Origin: Codonopsis lanceolata
Lineage: Eukaryota; Streptophyta; Magnoliopsida; Asterales; Campanulaceae
Direction of reading: 5' to 3'
DNA: 64,000 bases
Assembly: GCA_013146195.2 (NCBI GenBank)
Contig: CM028377.1
Coordinates: 28,438,602 to 28,502,601, forward strand
Part shown: one piece after another, positions 21,859 through 32,999 of the stretch
Layout of the letters: every line of letters begins with the position of its first letter
Position numbering within the stretch: the first letter of the stretch is position 1
Translations under genes and position numbers: made by a program
The notes under the pieces: generated by a model
What the model saw: only the letters and a program-made list of their open reading frames with translations
Told to the model about the DNA's origin: nothing
The model's database searches: none

Positions 21859-22405
21859 CTAGTTTTACACCCATACGTTAAACGCACGGACCAAAATATT
21901 TTTTAATTAAATAATATTCAAACAAAATGAAGAAACAAATCAAAATCAAAAGAATATAAATAAGAAAAGTAATGTTGGAAACAAGTAATTAAAAAAATAC
22001 ATCATTTTATTGGTAATATTATAGATTTTGAAAATTTTCCATATACACAACATTTGTTGTTTTATTTGTTGGCTTTCCATCTTCATCGGATATTAATATC
22101 TTCAAGCTAGAATTGTTAGTTACCCTAGAAACTGCGACATATAACTGGTCATGGCTGAACACTAGCTTCTTCAAGAAGATTACTACATGCGAAAGCGATT
22201 GACCTTGACTTTTGTTAATTGTCATGGCATACAATACTACTAATGAAAATTGTCTTCTTTGGAACTTGAAAGGTAACCTTACATCTGATGGGGACAATGA
22301 CATTCTTAGTATAAACACTATGTCTCCAACATTGCTTCCATTCAAAAAATTTGCTTCTACAACGTGATTCCCAAGTTTTCTAATTAATGTGTTAATTCTT
22401 TGTGT
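21859..22405 (-). mobile_element. Helitron 3' tail inserted in Copia gag
   Basis: On the minus strand the element ends ...AAAACTAG followed by T, the Helitron CTRR-type terminus. A hairpin lies 8 bases before it (CCATACGTT / AACGCACGG on the plus strand, 21871-21889, two mismatched pairs). It carries the C-terminal part of the Helitron helicase. The 5' end is lost: the homology to helicase runs to about 22400 and Copia gag follows directly. Confidence 0.82.
22019..22400 (-). pseudogene. Helitron Rep/helicase C-terminus (Pif1-type)
   Basis: Minus-strand codons give the last helicase motifs: FKFQRRQFSLVVLYAMTINKSQGQSL (near 22230) and the motif VI stretch HDQLYVAVSRVTN (near 22140), ending shortly before the Helitron terminus. 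In full Helitrons this domain unwinds DNA during rolling-circle transposition. The fragment is only about 125 residues and lacks the Rep domain. It resembles the fragment at 53040-53599. Confidence 0.85.
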
Positions 22406-23317
22406 AAGAATGCTTTGAATTTCTCTGCTACTTTGAGTGATAGTGATGATGAAGAATCAGATAATATTATCACTTTCACATCAGTGCAATGTCTACAGAT
22501 TAATTCTACAGGTGTTTCGTGCGATGAAGCTCGCAATGCAGCTGCATCAGACAAAAACCGGGATGATTCTTTCTACTTTAATTCTTCCATTATTGAAGAT
22601 GCTCCAGAATCAGAATGCACAGAAGAATCAGACATGTTAAAAGCATACAAGTAATTGTACAATGATTGGGAGAAAAAAGTTTGCCAAGTAAAGGTTCTTG
22701 GAAAATCAAATGAAGACTCAAGAAGGAGAATGAAAATCAAAAGGAGTGTATTGAATGGTTAGAATGTTTGCTCACAAAGAAAGATGTTGAGCTAGAATCT
22801 TTGAAAGGAGAGCTTGACAAAGCCAATAAAACTGTGGCTAAATGGAATTCAGGTAAACTCAAACTTGATGAGATGTTGAAAGTTGGACATAATGGAAAAT
22901 CTGGACTTGGGTTCAAGCCAAAAACCTTTGTCAAAGAAGGTGAAGGAACCTCATCACCCTCTTTTGAACCAAAACAGCCTCCTCAAACCTTCCATAATAC
23001 TAATTTCTTTGAAAAACCTAAACCTAGGAAGAGAAATTTTGTGTATCACTACTGCCATAAACATGGACACATTCATCCTTCTGCTACCAGAAAAAGGCAG
23101 ACTATGTTGAAAAAGTTAGACAAGCTTACCTGACCCGCAACCAGATGCAGCATCGAATGCAGCTGCATCAGAAGCTGCATTAGCCAAAAACGTTCAGAAA
23201 AGATTGGTTCCTAAAGGAACCTTTAGATCTTCTCCTAAACAAGAACCATTTAACATCTGCCCAGGGGATTCTCTTTCAGATTCAGAATGTTGCAATGTAA
23301 CATTCACTTCCTTAAAA

Positions 23318-23748
23318 TCTTACATTGCTGGATCTTAGTACTTTGATAGTGGATGTTTAAGACATATGACTGGTTCTATTGAGAACTTGGAGGATTATAT
23401 GAACATCAATGGAGGATCAGTGACTTATGGAGGTGGTGCTAAAGGCAAGATAGTTGGGTAAGGCACCTTGAATATGGATGGTCTACCTAAACTAAAAAAT
23501 GTCTACCATGATGAAGGGTTTAAGACCAATCTCATAAGCATAAGTCAACTTTGTGATGATGATCTTCAGGTATGTTTTGATAAAAATTCTTGTGAAATTT
23601 TTGATAAGGTTAACAAATGCTTATTGATAGGTACAAGATCTTTAGATAATTTCTACATGTACAATAATGTGCATACTTTTCATAGTGCTAGCATTGTAGA
23701 ACATGTTCCTGCAGACACAGTTCCAGATTCACAAAGTACAGAAGCTTG
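23318..23748 (+). pseudogene. Copia protease / GAG-pre-integrase fragment
   Basis: YFDSGCLRHMTGSIENL near 23345 is the Copia aspartic protease active site (D-S-G) with flanking residues; GGGAKGKIVG follows, then a stop at 23461-23463, then LPKLKNVYHDEGFKTNLISISQLCD and VNKCLLIGTRSLDNFYMY, the protease-to-pre-integrase join. Integrase should follow but is absent. Confidence 0.75.
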
Positions 23749-24136
23749 AACGTTCTGAAATTTTTGGAAATTTGGATGCAACATCTGATGCAGCTACATC
23801 AGAAGTAGCATTAGTCAGAACTTTTATAAAAGATGAAACTAAACCGTAACATGCTGAAAATGATCTTACATGACTAATCAAAGTCAGGATATTCCCAGCC
23901 GTATACAGAAAGACCACCCAACCTTTCAAGTGATAGGAGAAGTACATAGTGGCATGTCCACAAGGAGAAAAGGTAAGGTTGATTATCGCAAATTAGTGTG
24001 CTTAACATAATATTTTTTAGAGAATCCTTGTTAATTATAGATTAGTTAATTTTAGTAGTTAGTTTTAGTAATTAGTTTAATTTATTTTTAATCTAAAAAT
24101 TTTTCTAGACTCAAAGTTTCGACATGGTACCACATA

Positions 24137-24496
24137 ATGCCTCAAAAATTTTCTAGAGTCCATACATCTTTTGCTTGCATTGCTTGCTTTCTAGATATTA
24201 CTCTACAACTTTTATGGATAAATCAGATGATCAAAAATTATGGGCTACATAGTGAGGTGTTAACCTTGTATAGTGATAACAACAGTGCAATTTGTATGGC
24301 AAAAAATCAAATTCAACATTCTCAAACAAAATACATCGATATAAGATACCACTTTATTAGAGACTTGATTGAACAAGGTGTTGTTTGCATAGAACATGTT
24401 GGGACAAAAACTCAATTGGCTAATATATTTACTAAGAGTCTAGATTTTAAAAGATTTTTCAATCTAAGGAAATCTCTTGGTATGTGTGTCATGTGA
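24137..24496 (+). pseudogene. Copia RNase H fragment
   Basis: It encodes LLWINQMIKNYGL, LYSDNNSAICMAKN, KYIDIRYHFIRDLIEQG and the terminal LANIFTKSL, the usual end of Copia pol. The part that should precede it (RT core) is missing, so an internal deletion joins the pre-integrase region to RNase H through unrelated sequence at 23750-24136. Confidence 0.8.
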
Positions 24497-25899
24497 TTTT
24501 ACACTTAGTTACTAAAAAAATAGGTATCCTTGCATTTTGTATTTAATGGGCACTCTAGATCAATTGACTCACATGTTTGTGTCTTACGTTGTTGCTTGGG
24601 AATTGCATTCTGTAACAGTTGTGACTTTGGTTTATGATTCCCACTCTCTCTCCCAGTTCTTAATCAGCTTTGAAGTCCACAAAGGAAAGAGCTACCTAAA
24701 GTACAAGGGTTGTAACATTCTCTCTTGTTACTATGGAGCTTTGGTTCTCATAGGTTGATCTTGAGAAACATGAATACCTTTGGAAAAGTGTCAAAGATAC
24801 ATAAAGGAAAAGAACTACCTATGAACAAGGTTTGTTGTCATTCTCTCTTGGAGCTATAAATTTTTGGATTTCATGGGTTAATCATGTGCAAAATAGCTTC
24901 CCTTGGTAGTATGTGAAAGGTTCCTAGTGGCATGTTTGTATAAATTGAAATAAAATAGAGCTATATTTCTAGGAAATAAAGTACCTATAGAATCTGTTAT
25001 GAGAAAAATTTTACTTAGAAGAGAAGTATGATTGAGAAAAGAAAAGATGCAAAATTGCACAAAATTCAACTGCTGTTGAATGTACCTCTCAATGAAGCTT
25101 CATCAGGAACTACATCATTTTATCTGGTTTTTATCACTTATGTGTGATTGCATTATTCTTTTGCCTAGCTTTTAGTAATCATGTTTTTAGGCATAAAATT
25201 TTAGGACATGCATTGTTGGTAAATATATCAGCTTGGTGAAATTTTGTCCTAAAATAAATTGTGCAAATCAATTTCCAAAAAATCTCCATGTTGAAAAATA
25301 TTTAGTGGTTGTCTAATTTTTGTGGGGAGCTAAAAGGTATTAAATCTGGATATGAGGTGCTCAGTTATTGCTATGAGTGTGATCAAGTCATAGTGAACAC
25401 TTAATTGTGTTTTCCTAAAATCTTGGATTTTTTTAGGATTCCTAAAAGATTTTTGAAAAAGAGTCAAATGAGTTTTCTGAAAAATCGCGTCCACATTTTA
25501 TGTTTGCCATATGTCTCACCCCGATGTCTGAAGTTCTACAATCCCTCTTCCTCCTCTTGTCAAATAGGGGGAGAAAGGTCAAGTGTTCATATTCCTACTG
25601 GTGGTAGTGTTCATGTTCCTACTGCTGATGGTGAAGATGTTGCATCTTCTGATGATGATGAATCTAATCCCTTGTATATTCATAATTGTGCTTGTTTCTC
25701 CCATAAACAATGTCATGTTTGTTTTGTATATAGGGTTGTTAATTATTTTTTATTTGTGCTTGGTAATTATTTCTGATTTTATATAATTGCACAAATTCAG
25801 GGGTAGAGAAAAACTAACTAATACATGTTAGATGTTTGATTGGTATTGAAAAACACTTGTCATTTGATTTGACTAGAAAGGTTCAACAATTGAGGAGAT
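24497..25899 (+). other. Long untranslated region between pol and 3' LTR of the Copia
   Basis: Non-coding, with several TGTGTG/GGTTGA-type degenerate repeats around 24600-24900. It ends in a purine-rich tract (TTGAGGAGAT) at 25890-25899, the likely plus-strand primer. Short open frames here (e.g. 25405-25776) show no family resemblance. Confidence 0.5.
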
Positions 25900-26693
25900 T
25901 GTAAGGGTAAAATATGGTCATCCTATTTTATTTATTGTTGTGCCCTTTCTTGGTCCAAAAGTTATGGTAAGTAGTTATCATATTTAATATCTTGCTTGGT
26001 CCTAAAGTAATTGTAAAGTGTTACTAACCTTATATTTCTTAATTAAATACTTTCAAAAGCTCTCAAGAGTCATTAATTAAGTTTGACAAAATTTTTGGTA
26101 AGATTCTTTGAATTTAATTAGGAAACTAACCTTATATTTCCTAATATTCTATATTTTCTTGGAGTTATTTGATTCTTGTATGTGTAGTTCCCTATCTCAA
26201 GTATAAATACAAGCAGACCTCGTGCAGACATACAAACGTGGAGACAGAAAGATTTCATAGACAGAAACTAAGAGTTTCGCTGCTAAAGTTTGGATGCAGC
26301 TTTGGATCCAGATACATCACAAACTACATTGATCTTTTTGCTGTTTGTTTTCCTAGTTGCTAGGAAACTTATTTTAAATCTCACGTTTGATTTACTCTTA
26401 TTTTTCTAGGTTTCCTCTATTGATGTCTTATTAGAAGCTTTGGTATTTTGTTAAATGTCATGTGTTTGTAAAACTCATAATCTTTTAGTGAAATCTTTTT
26501 TGGCCGTAGGGCTGGATTTACAAACCTAGCTTGTAGATTATTTGCTAAACTTATGTATTTAGTATTGCTTTATTAGATTAAAGAATTATGATGTTTACTT
26601 GTTTTATTATCTGATCAATGCACCTTTGAATACAGTTGCATCACAAGCTGCATTGATAGTTTCTTTGGAATCCTAGCTACTATTGCACTTTCA
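25900..26693 (+). repeat. 3' LTR of the 20.7-26.7 kb Copia
   Basis: 794 bp, pairs with 20695-21461. It is visibly diverged (several small indels and scattered changes), so the insertion is old compared with the element at 55361-61542. Confidence 0.85.
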
Positions 26694-26707
26694 CACTTGA
26701 TGACGTA

Positions 26708-26938
26708 TCATTTTTCTTAATGATGTGTAATTTATTTTGAATTTCAAATTGAAATTTAAATAATTTTAAAATAGAGATTACGTGTCTTTTTTTGTCATTT
26801 TACTTTCTATATACCGATTGTTGAGTCATATTAAATTTCTCAATAAATGAAGAGACTTTTCTATTTAAGGTTTCACTTAAATCAATGCGTAGAAAATAAG
26901 TTATATTAAATGTCTCAAGAAACTAATATACTTTTATA
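26708..26938. repeat. Dispersed repeat R1, copy B, left part
   Basis: It can be aligned with 1-233. The match stops after CTTTTATA at 26938 and resumes at 37052-37057, so the DNA between is an insertion. Confidence 0.85.
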
Positions 26939-26969
26939 CTAGTTATTTAGCACGTGCTCCGCACGAGTA

Positions 26970-27440
26970 TAATGTGGAATATATATTTTTTGTAATAATA
27001 ATGTAACTTTTAGACATTATAATTAAATTGTTAATCTCTTCCATGGTTATAATATTTTTTTTCTATTGTTACTAATATTAAACGATTTTTTACCTAAATA
27101 CTTTTAAAATTAATATAAGTTTATAGTTAAGGTGAGATACATATTTTGTATTAATAATAATAGTAATTTTTTTATCTAAAGACTTTTTAAATTAACATTT
27201 AACTTGATAATAATATTAAAAGTCATTTTGTTAAAAACTTTTAAAATCATAATTCATTTTTAAACAATGTGAGATACTTACTTTATATTTTTATTGGTAA
27301 TGAAAGTTTAAGTCTTTTATCTAAAGACTTTAAAACCAACACCACATTCTAACCATGTGGTATACATATTTTCTATTAGTAATAATAGTAGTAGATAAAA
27401 GACTTTTTAACCAACATTCATTCCTAAATAATGTGGATAC
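26970..27440. repeat. Degenerate minisatellite, left part (about 5 units)
   Basis: Units of roughly 70-95 bp share TTCTATTAGTAATAATAG, AAAGACTTTTAAA, CCAACAT and AATGTG(A)GATAC. The array continues at 35383 on the other side of the LINE. Units are diverged, so the array is old. Confidence 0.75.
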
Positions 27441-27589
27441 TTTTTTTTTTCAAGGAAACAGGAGCGGCACCCAGCTAGATTTTATTAATAAGAAAAAGGA
27501 GAACAAACTTGAGGGGGACAACCAGCTTTGCCCTTATAAATGGGAGGACAAAGGAGTCTAACCTCGAAAGAAAATACAAGAGCAAAACA

Positions 27590-28081
27590 TTAAGAAATTC
27601 TAACATAAGGGGTACTACTAGCATCTAAGTAAATAAGCCCTTTGATAGCGCGAGGAATGTCCACATCCGAGAGGAAAGAGGAATCGGTCTTAGCATCACA
27701 GGCCAAATTTGCAAGACTATCTCCAACTTTGTTCGCTTCACGGAAACAATGTCTGAAAGTATAATGACCAATATTTTGCAGCCGAAGGATGTCTCGGAAA
27801 ATGTAAGCATGTTGCCAGGGAAATTTGTGATTTTTAGTGATGCAATCGAGAATTACCTTGGAGTCAATTTCAATATTGACATTATGAAAACCTTGCGCAT
27901 GAATCCAAAGAAGGCCCGAATGAAGAGCGCGTAACTCAGCCATCATGTTAGTGCAGACACCATAATAATTAGAGAAAGCATATTGGCAAACTCCTTGAGA
28001 GTCACGAAAAATACCACCTCCACCACTAATACAAAGGTTGCCCCGACTAGCCCCATCCGTATTAAGTTTGTAACAACCCAT
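27590..28081 (-). pseudogene. LINE RNase H domain
   Basis: The 163-codon stretch carries the RNase H core: KLNTDGASRGN with the first catalytic Asp, AELRALHSGL with the Glu, NIEIDSKVIL with the next Asp, and a late Asp in NKVGDSLANLA. All four acidic positions are still present. Some plant L1 elements carry such a C-terminal domain. It lies in a different frame from zf-RVT upstream, so a frameshift separates them. Confidence 0.85.
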
Positions 28082-28221
28082 AAGAGGTTTGTCCCAAACG
28101 ACAGCCTGAACAGTTATCTCCCTTCGCTACCCAAACGAAATTTGAGAAAGATTGTAGAGATTGGAGATGTAGAAGTTAACCGCCTGAAGGATAACAATGA
28201 GATCTGTTTTGATGTTAAAGA

Positions 28222-28948
28222 TTAAGGAATGAATGGAGAGTCTAACCCCTTCAAAAACAACAGCATTTTGGAATTTCCAAAGATGCCATATAATGAGGGA
28301 GGGAACCAAAACGAATGGAAGAGACTTTCGATGCAGCCACCAAGCGAGGCAGCGCTGCTGAATAAGGGCGGATGAAAAGGGACATCAAAAATAGAGTGGA
28401 AGTGCCGCCAAACACTAGAAGCAGAACTGCTAGAGATGAAGATGTGGTCAAATGTCTCGATGTTACCAGAGTCACAACAGGAGCATTTGGAAGCGAGCAA
28501 AAAGCCTTTGCCCCAAAGATCTTCATCTAGAGGAAGACGACGAAGAAAAATGCGCCAAAGAAGGACACTAATTTTCTTGGGCAGGGATTTATGCCAAATA
28601 AAATCTGCTGAAAGCATTCTAGAGTGAGCTTGTTTAACAACTGAGATAGCTGAACATAGAGTGAAATTTCCTTGAGGAGAACGAACCCAACAGGCACGGT
28701 CGTCTTCTTCATTAAGAGAGATAAGCTGAGCCTTGATACTGTCCATCACCGAGAGAGGAAGGGCAGAACTGGTACTGGAATGAAGACTGGACAGACTAGG
28801 AAGAAAGTCACGAACAGTGGAGATGCGGCTGTCCATCGGATTGTCAAGACGAAGATCATAGATCCAATGATCATACCAAGGAGAACAGTTTCCCCGGCCT
28901 ATAATCCAGAAGATTCGAGGATCAGCGATTTCACAGGCCTTGAGCATT
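28222..28948 (-). pseudogene. LINE zf-RVT region (after the RT domain)
   Basis: It has the plant LINE zinc-binding block: WHKSLPKKISVLLWRIFLRR, then KCSCCDSGNIETFDHIF with the paired Cys and the His. It starts at LKACEIADPRIFWIIGRG, which joins exactly to WRRML at 30924 once the Gypsy insert and its duplicated GCATT are removed. Confidence 0.85.
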
Positions 28949-30918
28949 TGATCGATGTATTTTATACGTCGATTTACTATGCTTCTGTGAGTTAAATTGA
29001 GCTATTCCACGAGGCTTTTGGCTACTGATGTGTGTTTTTCAGTGATTTTGTGAGTTATAGGGTTTTAAGTGAAAATATGCAAACTATAAAGCTTTTAGGT
29101 GAAATCCTTGGTGACCTCTCTTTCTGTAATAGACCGGGTTTGAATGGTAGATCTCATACTTCACAATGCATGGGTTTTAATTAAATTTTGATTTTCATAT
29201 GAATGTGGTGCTTAGCTTAATAAAACTATTTTAGTTAAGATATTATCTAAGACTGGTGATCACACACACACGGAAAAATTAAGAGTAGTAGCAGTCTTAA
29301 GAAAAAGTTAGTTGGTTTTACGTGACTAAGTCTGCATATATGTGGTGAGCATCGAACTGAGACTGCTCTGTTATGCCATGCTATTATAACTTGAGGTTGA
29401 AGCCAAAAAGATTTTTTGTTTCATGTGTAGTTTAATTTTTATCTGCTTTTGTATTTATTAGTTTTTGTATTTATCTGCATAGTCGAGTCACTCGAAAGAG
29501 TCTCCTTGAGTTTGTGGGTTTCTAGAGCAGTGTAAATAGTGTCACCCTCCAAAAAGATTTTTGTTATTTTTGTCATGTTAAATGCTTTTGTATTTTTAAG
29601 TATTGTTTACTCGTGGACGAGCAAATGTTTGGGGGTATTTGATCGATGTATTTTATACGTCGATTTACTATGCTTCTGTGACTTAAATTGAGCTATTCCA
29701 CGAGGCTTTTAGCTACTGATGTGCGTTTTTCAGTGATTTTGTGAGTTTCAGGGTTTTAAGTGAAAATATGCAAACTATAAAGCTTTTAGGTGAAAATTCC
29801 AAGAAGGGGTCAGAGTGAAAAATTGAAGAAGAAAAGAAGATGACCAAGCTGGGAACCTTGCGGTCGCAAAGTGCAGCAGACCTTGCCTCCGCAAGGTGGA
29901 CAGAAACATCAGAATCTCAACCCCGGATTATTCAAGGACCTTGCGGATGCAAGGTGCCTCATACCTTACGACCGCAAGGTGGTCAGAATGCTCAGTTTTG
30001 CGTTTTCACAAGAGATCTAATTGTAATACAACTTCATGGTATAAATAGAGGTCGGTAGCCAGAGCATAGGACAGCTGGAGACGGCTAGAAAGTAGTTTTA
30101 TATAGCTTTAGAATAGATTATAGGTTGTATAACATAATTAGTTGCTGTAATTACAAGTATTGAAGAACGATTCATGAATTCATTCATCTCCATGTGTTGT
30201 TCGTCTTCAAGGATGAACTAAATCTTCATTAATCTAGGAGGTGGGAGGTAACTTGTATCGAATCTATGCTTTAATTTATATTTATATTCTTTCAATTCTT
30301 GTTGATTGTGGTGTTTATCAATCCCTATATTATTTCACTTTGAACAAATGAATGTAATTGTGAATAATAAAGGCCTAGAGGTGCGGATAACTGCATTATC
30401 AATGTGCATATGTCGTACATTGGCTCACCATCACAATAAATTGGACCTATCTTTGCACGAGAGTGATAAGTTAGGGCCAGATTCCATATATGACCTAAGT
30501 GACAGTTAGATCATATGTTCTTGTGCTTAGGATATAGAATGGATGAATTATTTGGAGATGGAGACTGAACGGTAATTCAACAGGCTATATCTATATTTTG
30601 TGAACGAACCCAAGAGATTGAATGATAATTTATTAAATTAAGCATAGAGGAGATACAAGTGAAACCCTAATCCTAGATTGTCATCCACCATAAGATCTTC
30701 ATATCCTGTAATTGCTGCTAGTTAGTTAAACACCTGAATAATAATAATTAGTTTAGAATAGAATAAATATAAAAACCCCCTTCGATTAATAATTTGCTAT
30801 CAATAAATCGTACTATTTGTGATCTTCTTGTCTCTGTGGTTCGACCCTTGCTTCCCAAAACTATTCTCCAATAGTCTTGTCCACTTGCAAGGAAAATAAT
30901 TAAATAAGACATCGATCA
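28949..30918 (+). mobile_element. Deleted Gypsy-type LTR element inside the LINE
   Basis: Perfect 5-bp target duplication GCATT at 28944-28948 and 30919-30923. The 3' LTR is whole (29640-30918); the 5' LTR keeps only its first 156 bases (28949-29104). The LTR ends are TGATCGATGT ... ACATCGATCA, an unusually long 10-bp terminal inverted match. Between them 535 bp remain, including GTGGACGAGCAAATG and a G-run before the 3' LTR, features common in Ty3/Gypsy 3' regions. No coding region is left. Confidence 0.88.
29640..30918 (+). repeat. Complete 3' LTR of the Gypsy derivative
   Basis: 1279 bp. It contains a TATA box (GGTATAAATAGAGG, near 30040) and a cluster of short hairpins of the form ACCTTGC..GCAAGGT at 29854-29980. 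The first 155 bases match the 5' LTR remnant. Confidence 0.85.
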
Positions 30919-30923
30919 GCATT

Positions 30924-32406
30924 CTACGCCAAGTGTGGGATCCCTTGGAAACAGCAATGCTAGGATGAAGACGAGAACAGTACCTAGCTTTCAAATAGGA
31001 AGTCCAAAGATTGGAGACGGTACGAAAATGCCACCACAACCTCAGACCATAAGCCTTAGTTAAATCAGCTATAGAGTAAATTCCAATGCCTCCTTCAGAG
31101 ACAAGCCGACAGCAAGAAGACCAAGAGATCCAATGGCTTTTATTTTTTCCTTCCAGTTGCCCCCAGAAAAAATTTGAGAGCATCCTATCAATCATCGCAC
31201 TAACAGACAAAGGAGGGTCGATGGAGGCAATTTGATAACTGGTGATGGACAGAAGAACATGCTTGATTAGGATAATACGACCAGCCAAATCAAGAAAAGA
31301 TCCCATCCAAGAGCTAATACGACGTTGAAGCTTGAGAAGCAAGGAATCAAGGTAGGACTTCTTTTTACGGGCAAAATATAGAGGGCAACCAAGATATGTA
31401 ATGGGAAGGGTACCCATTTGAAAGTCCAAGACTGAATTGATAAGATGACGACAGGTTGCCTCTGTGGTGGGGGCAATAAAGAAAGAGCTTTTGGAGCGGT
31501 TGATAAGCTGGCCGGAGGCTGCTTCATAGTCCTGAATAAGACGTTTATGCTGGGAAAGAAAGGCCTTGCTACCATTACAAAAGATAATTATGTCGTCGGC
31601 AAAGTCAAGGTGGGAAATAATGGGGCAACGACTAACAGTCGAGAAAATAGAAGACGTGGATTGAGAGTGGAGACGGTTAATACTACGGCTAAAAACTTCC
31701 GCTGCTATAATAAACAAGCTTGGGGAAAGAGGATCACCTTGGCGAAGACCCCGAGAGGAAGAAAAGAAGCCAACTGGACCTCCATTAATTAAAATTGGAA
31801 CCAATTATCAGAGATGAGACGCCAAATGAGATCAATAAAAATCTCATGAAAGCCAAATTTACGAAGAACGTTGATGAAAAAAACCCAAGAAACTCGGTCG
31901 AAGGCTTTGGCCGTGTCCAGCTTGAGGACAACACTAGAACCATTAACCTTTTTCCCCAAATGGCACATCATTTCCAAAGCAAGAAGAATATTATCCTGGA
32001 TAATACGCCCCTTAGTGAAAGCGCTCTGATTTTCTGAAATAATATGGGGCAATATGGGAGCAAGTCTGGAAGAAATAATTTTAGAGATAACCTTAGAGCA
32101 GAAATTACACAAGCTTATAGGGCGAATATCCTTGAAAGAGATAGGAATGTCAACTTTAGGAATCGTGGCGATAAGAGTACTAGTCCAAGAACAAGGGAGA
32201 GAGAATCCCGAGAAAAATTCAAGAATAGCTTGGTGAAAGTCGACACCAATAATGTCCCAGCAGAAGGAGTAAAATTTCCCTGTGAAACCATCAGGACCAA
32301 CAGCACTATCTCCATTAAGATCATTAATAGCAACCTTGATTTCAGCCATAGTAGGAAGATCGATAAGAGAGTCATTCCAGGCAGGCGTGATAATAGAAGG
32401 AATCAT
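30924..32406 (-). pseudogene. LINE reverse transcriptase
   Basis: Two overlapping open stretches (32406-31789 and 31804-30924) make up the RT domain, joined by one frameshift near 31795. Hallmarks in order: DSAVGPDGFTGKFY, SKVISKIISSRL, ENQSAFTKGRIIQDN, LRQGDPLSPSLFI and the catalytic HLDFADDIIIF near 31600. It ends in the thumb-like region and WRRML at the Gypsy insertion. In L1 elements this domain primes cDNA synthesis at the nicked target. Confidence 0.9.
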
Positions 32407-32999
32407 ATCCAGATTATGAGGAGATATACTCTCAGATTGGAGCTGAGAACTGAAATAACTGATAGCAACTTGTTTAATGTCCTATTCAGAGGTAAGGATA
32501 TTGCCTTCATTATCAGAAATAGAGTGGATATGGAGACGTCGTTGAGCCTGCTTAACAGACGCATGAAATAATTTCGTGTTGCCCTGCCCTTTTTTCAACC
32601 ATTTAATCTGGGCTTTCTGACGCCAATATTCTTCCTCCTGTAAGAGAAACCGACGATAAGAGGCCTGGGATTTCATAAGATTCTCACGGTTGGAAAGGGA
32701 GTTATTGAGTTCGTAAAGTAGTTCCATCTCCAGAACCTCCTCTTCCGTTGCACGGAGGTTATCAAAAATGTTTCCAAACACTGTTTTGTTCCATATTTTA
32801 AGATCTGCCTTAACATTACGTAGTTTTCCAGAGAATTTTTACATGGGTCTGCCAGTAACAGGCTAATTCCAAGCTTGGGCAACAGTTTCCTTGAAAGTGG
32901 CATGATTAGTTCAAGTGTTTAGGAAGCGAAAAGCAACAGGATGATGGGAATCTTGTCGAGCAATAGTGGTAAGAAACGGAGAGTGATCTGAGCATGTTC
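32407..32999 (-). pseudogene. LINE ORF2 linker between endonuclease and RT
   Basis: The stretch 32781-32482 (EVLEMELLYELNNSLS ... EEYWRQKAQIKWLKKGQGNT) is the conserved linker upstream of RT in plant L1 elements. From 32999 the codons SDHSPFLTTIARQD are the last endonuclease motif, cut from the rest by the solo LTR. Confidence 0.8.

Larger units (their letters stand above)
21516..23133 (+). pseudogene. Copia gag, shortened and interrupted by a Helitron
   Basis: An ATG at 21516 starts a gag-like N-terminus (TLTNMNYSKWNG), then most of the capsid part is deleted. The zinc-knuckle start (CQGFGHFAN, near 21845) is cut by the Helitron at 21859. Gag resumes after about 22405 with an acidic stretch (SATLSDSDDEESDN), a Lys/Glu-rich likely coiled coil, and a second Cys/His cluster (YHYCHKHGHIHP, near 23050) in which the last Cys of the knuckle is not seen. 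The gene is broken by stops near 22655 and elsewhere. Confidence 0.65.
20695..26693 (+). mobile_element. Copia retrotransposon with paired LTRs, internally deleted
   Basis: LTRs at 20695-21461 and 25900-26693 share the same start (TGTAAG(A/G)GTAAAATA) and end (TATTGCACTTTCA). The flanking 5-mers CACAT (20690-20694) and CACTT (26694-26698) are a near-perfect target duplication. Inside are gag remnants, the protease/pre-integrase region and RNase H; most of integrase and RT is absent. A Helitron tail is inserted in gag at 21859. About 1.4 kb of non-coding DNA separates RNase H from the 3' LTR. Confidence 0.87.

Noticed and set aside
24537..24758. Envelope-like gene after Copia RNase H, since Sireviruses can carry one
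   Set aside because: The frames after 24496 are short, with no signal peptide plus membrane anchor arrangement; the region reads as untranslated DNA.
31795..32571. Plus-strand open frames of 80-175 codons
   Set aside because: Antisense shadows of the LINE reverse transcriptase on the minus strand.
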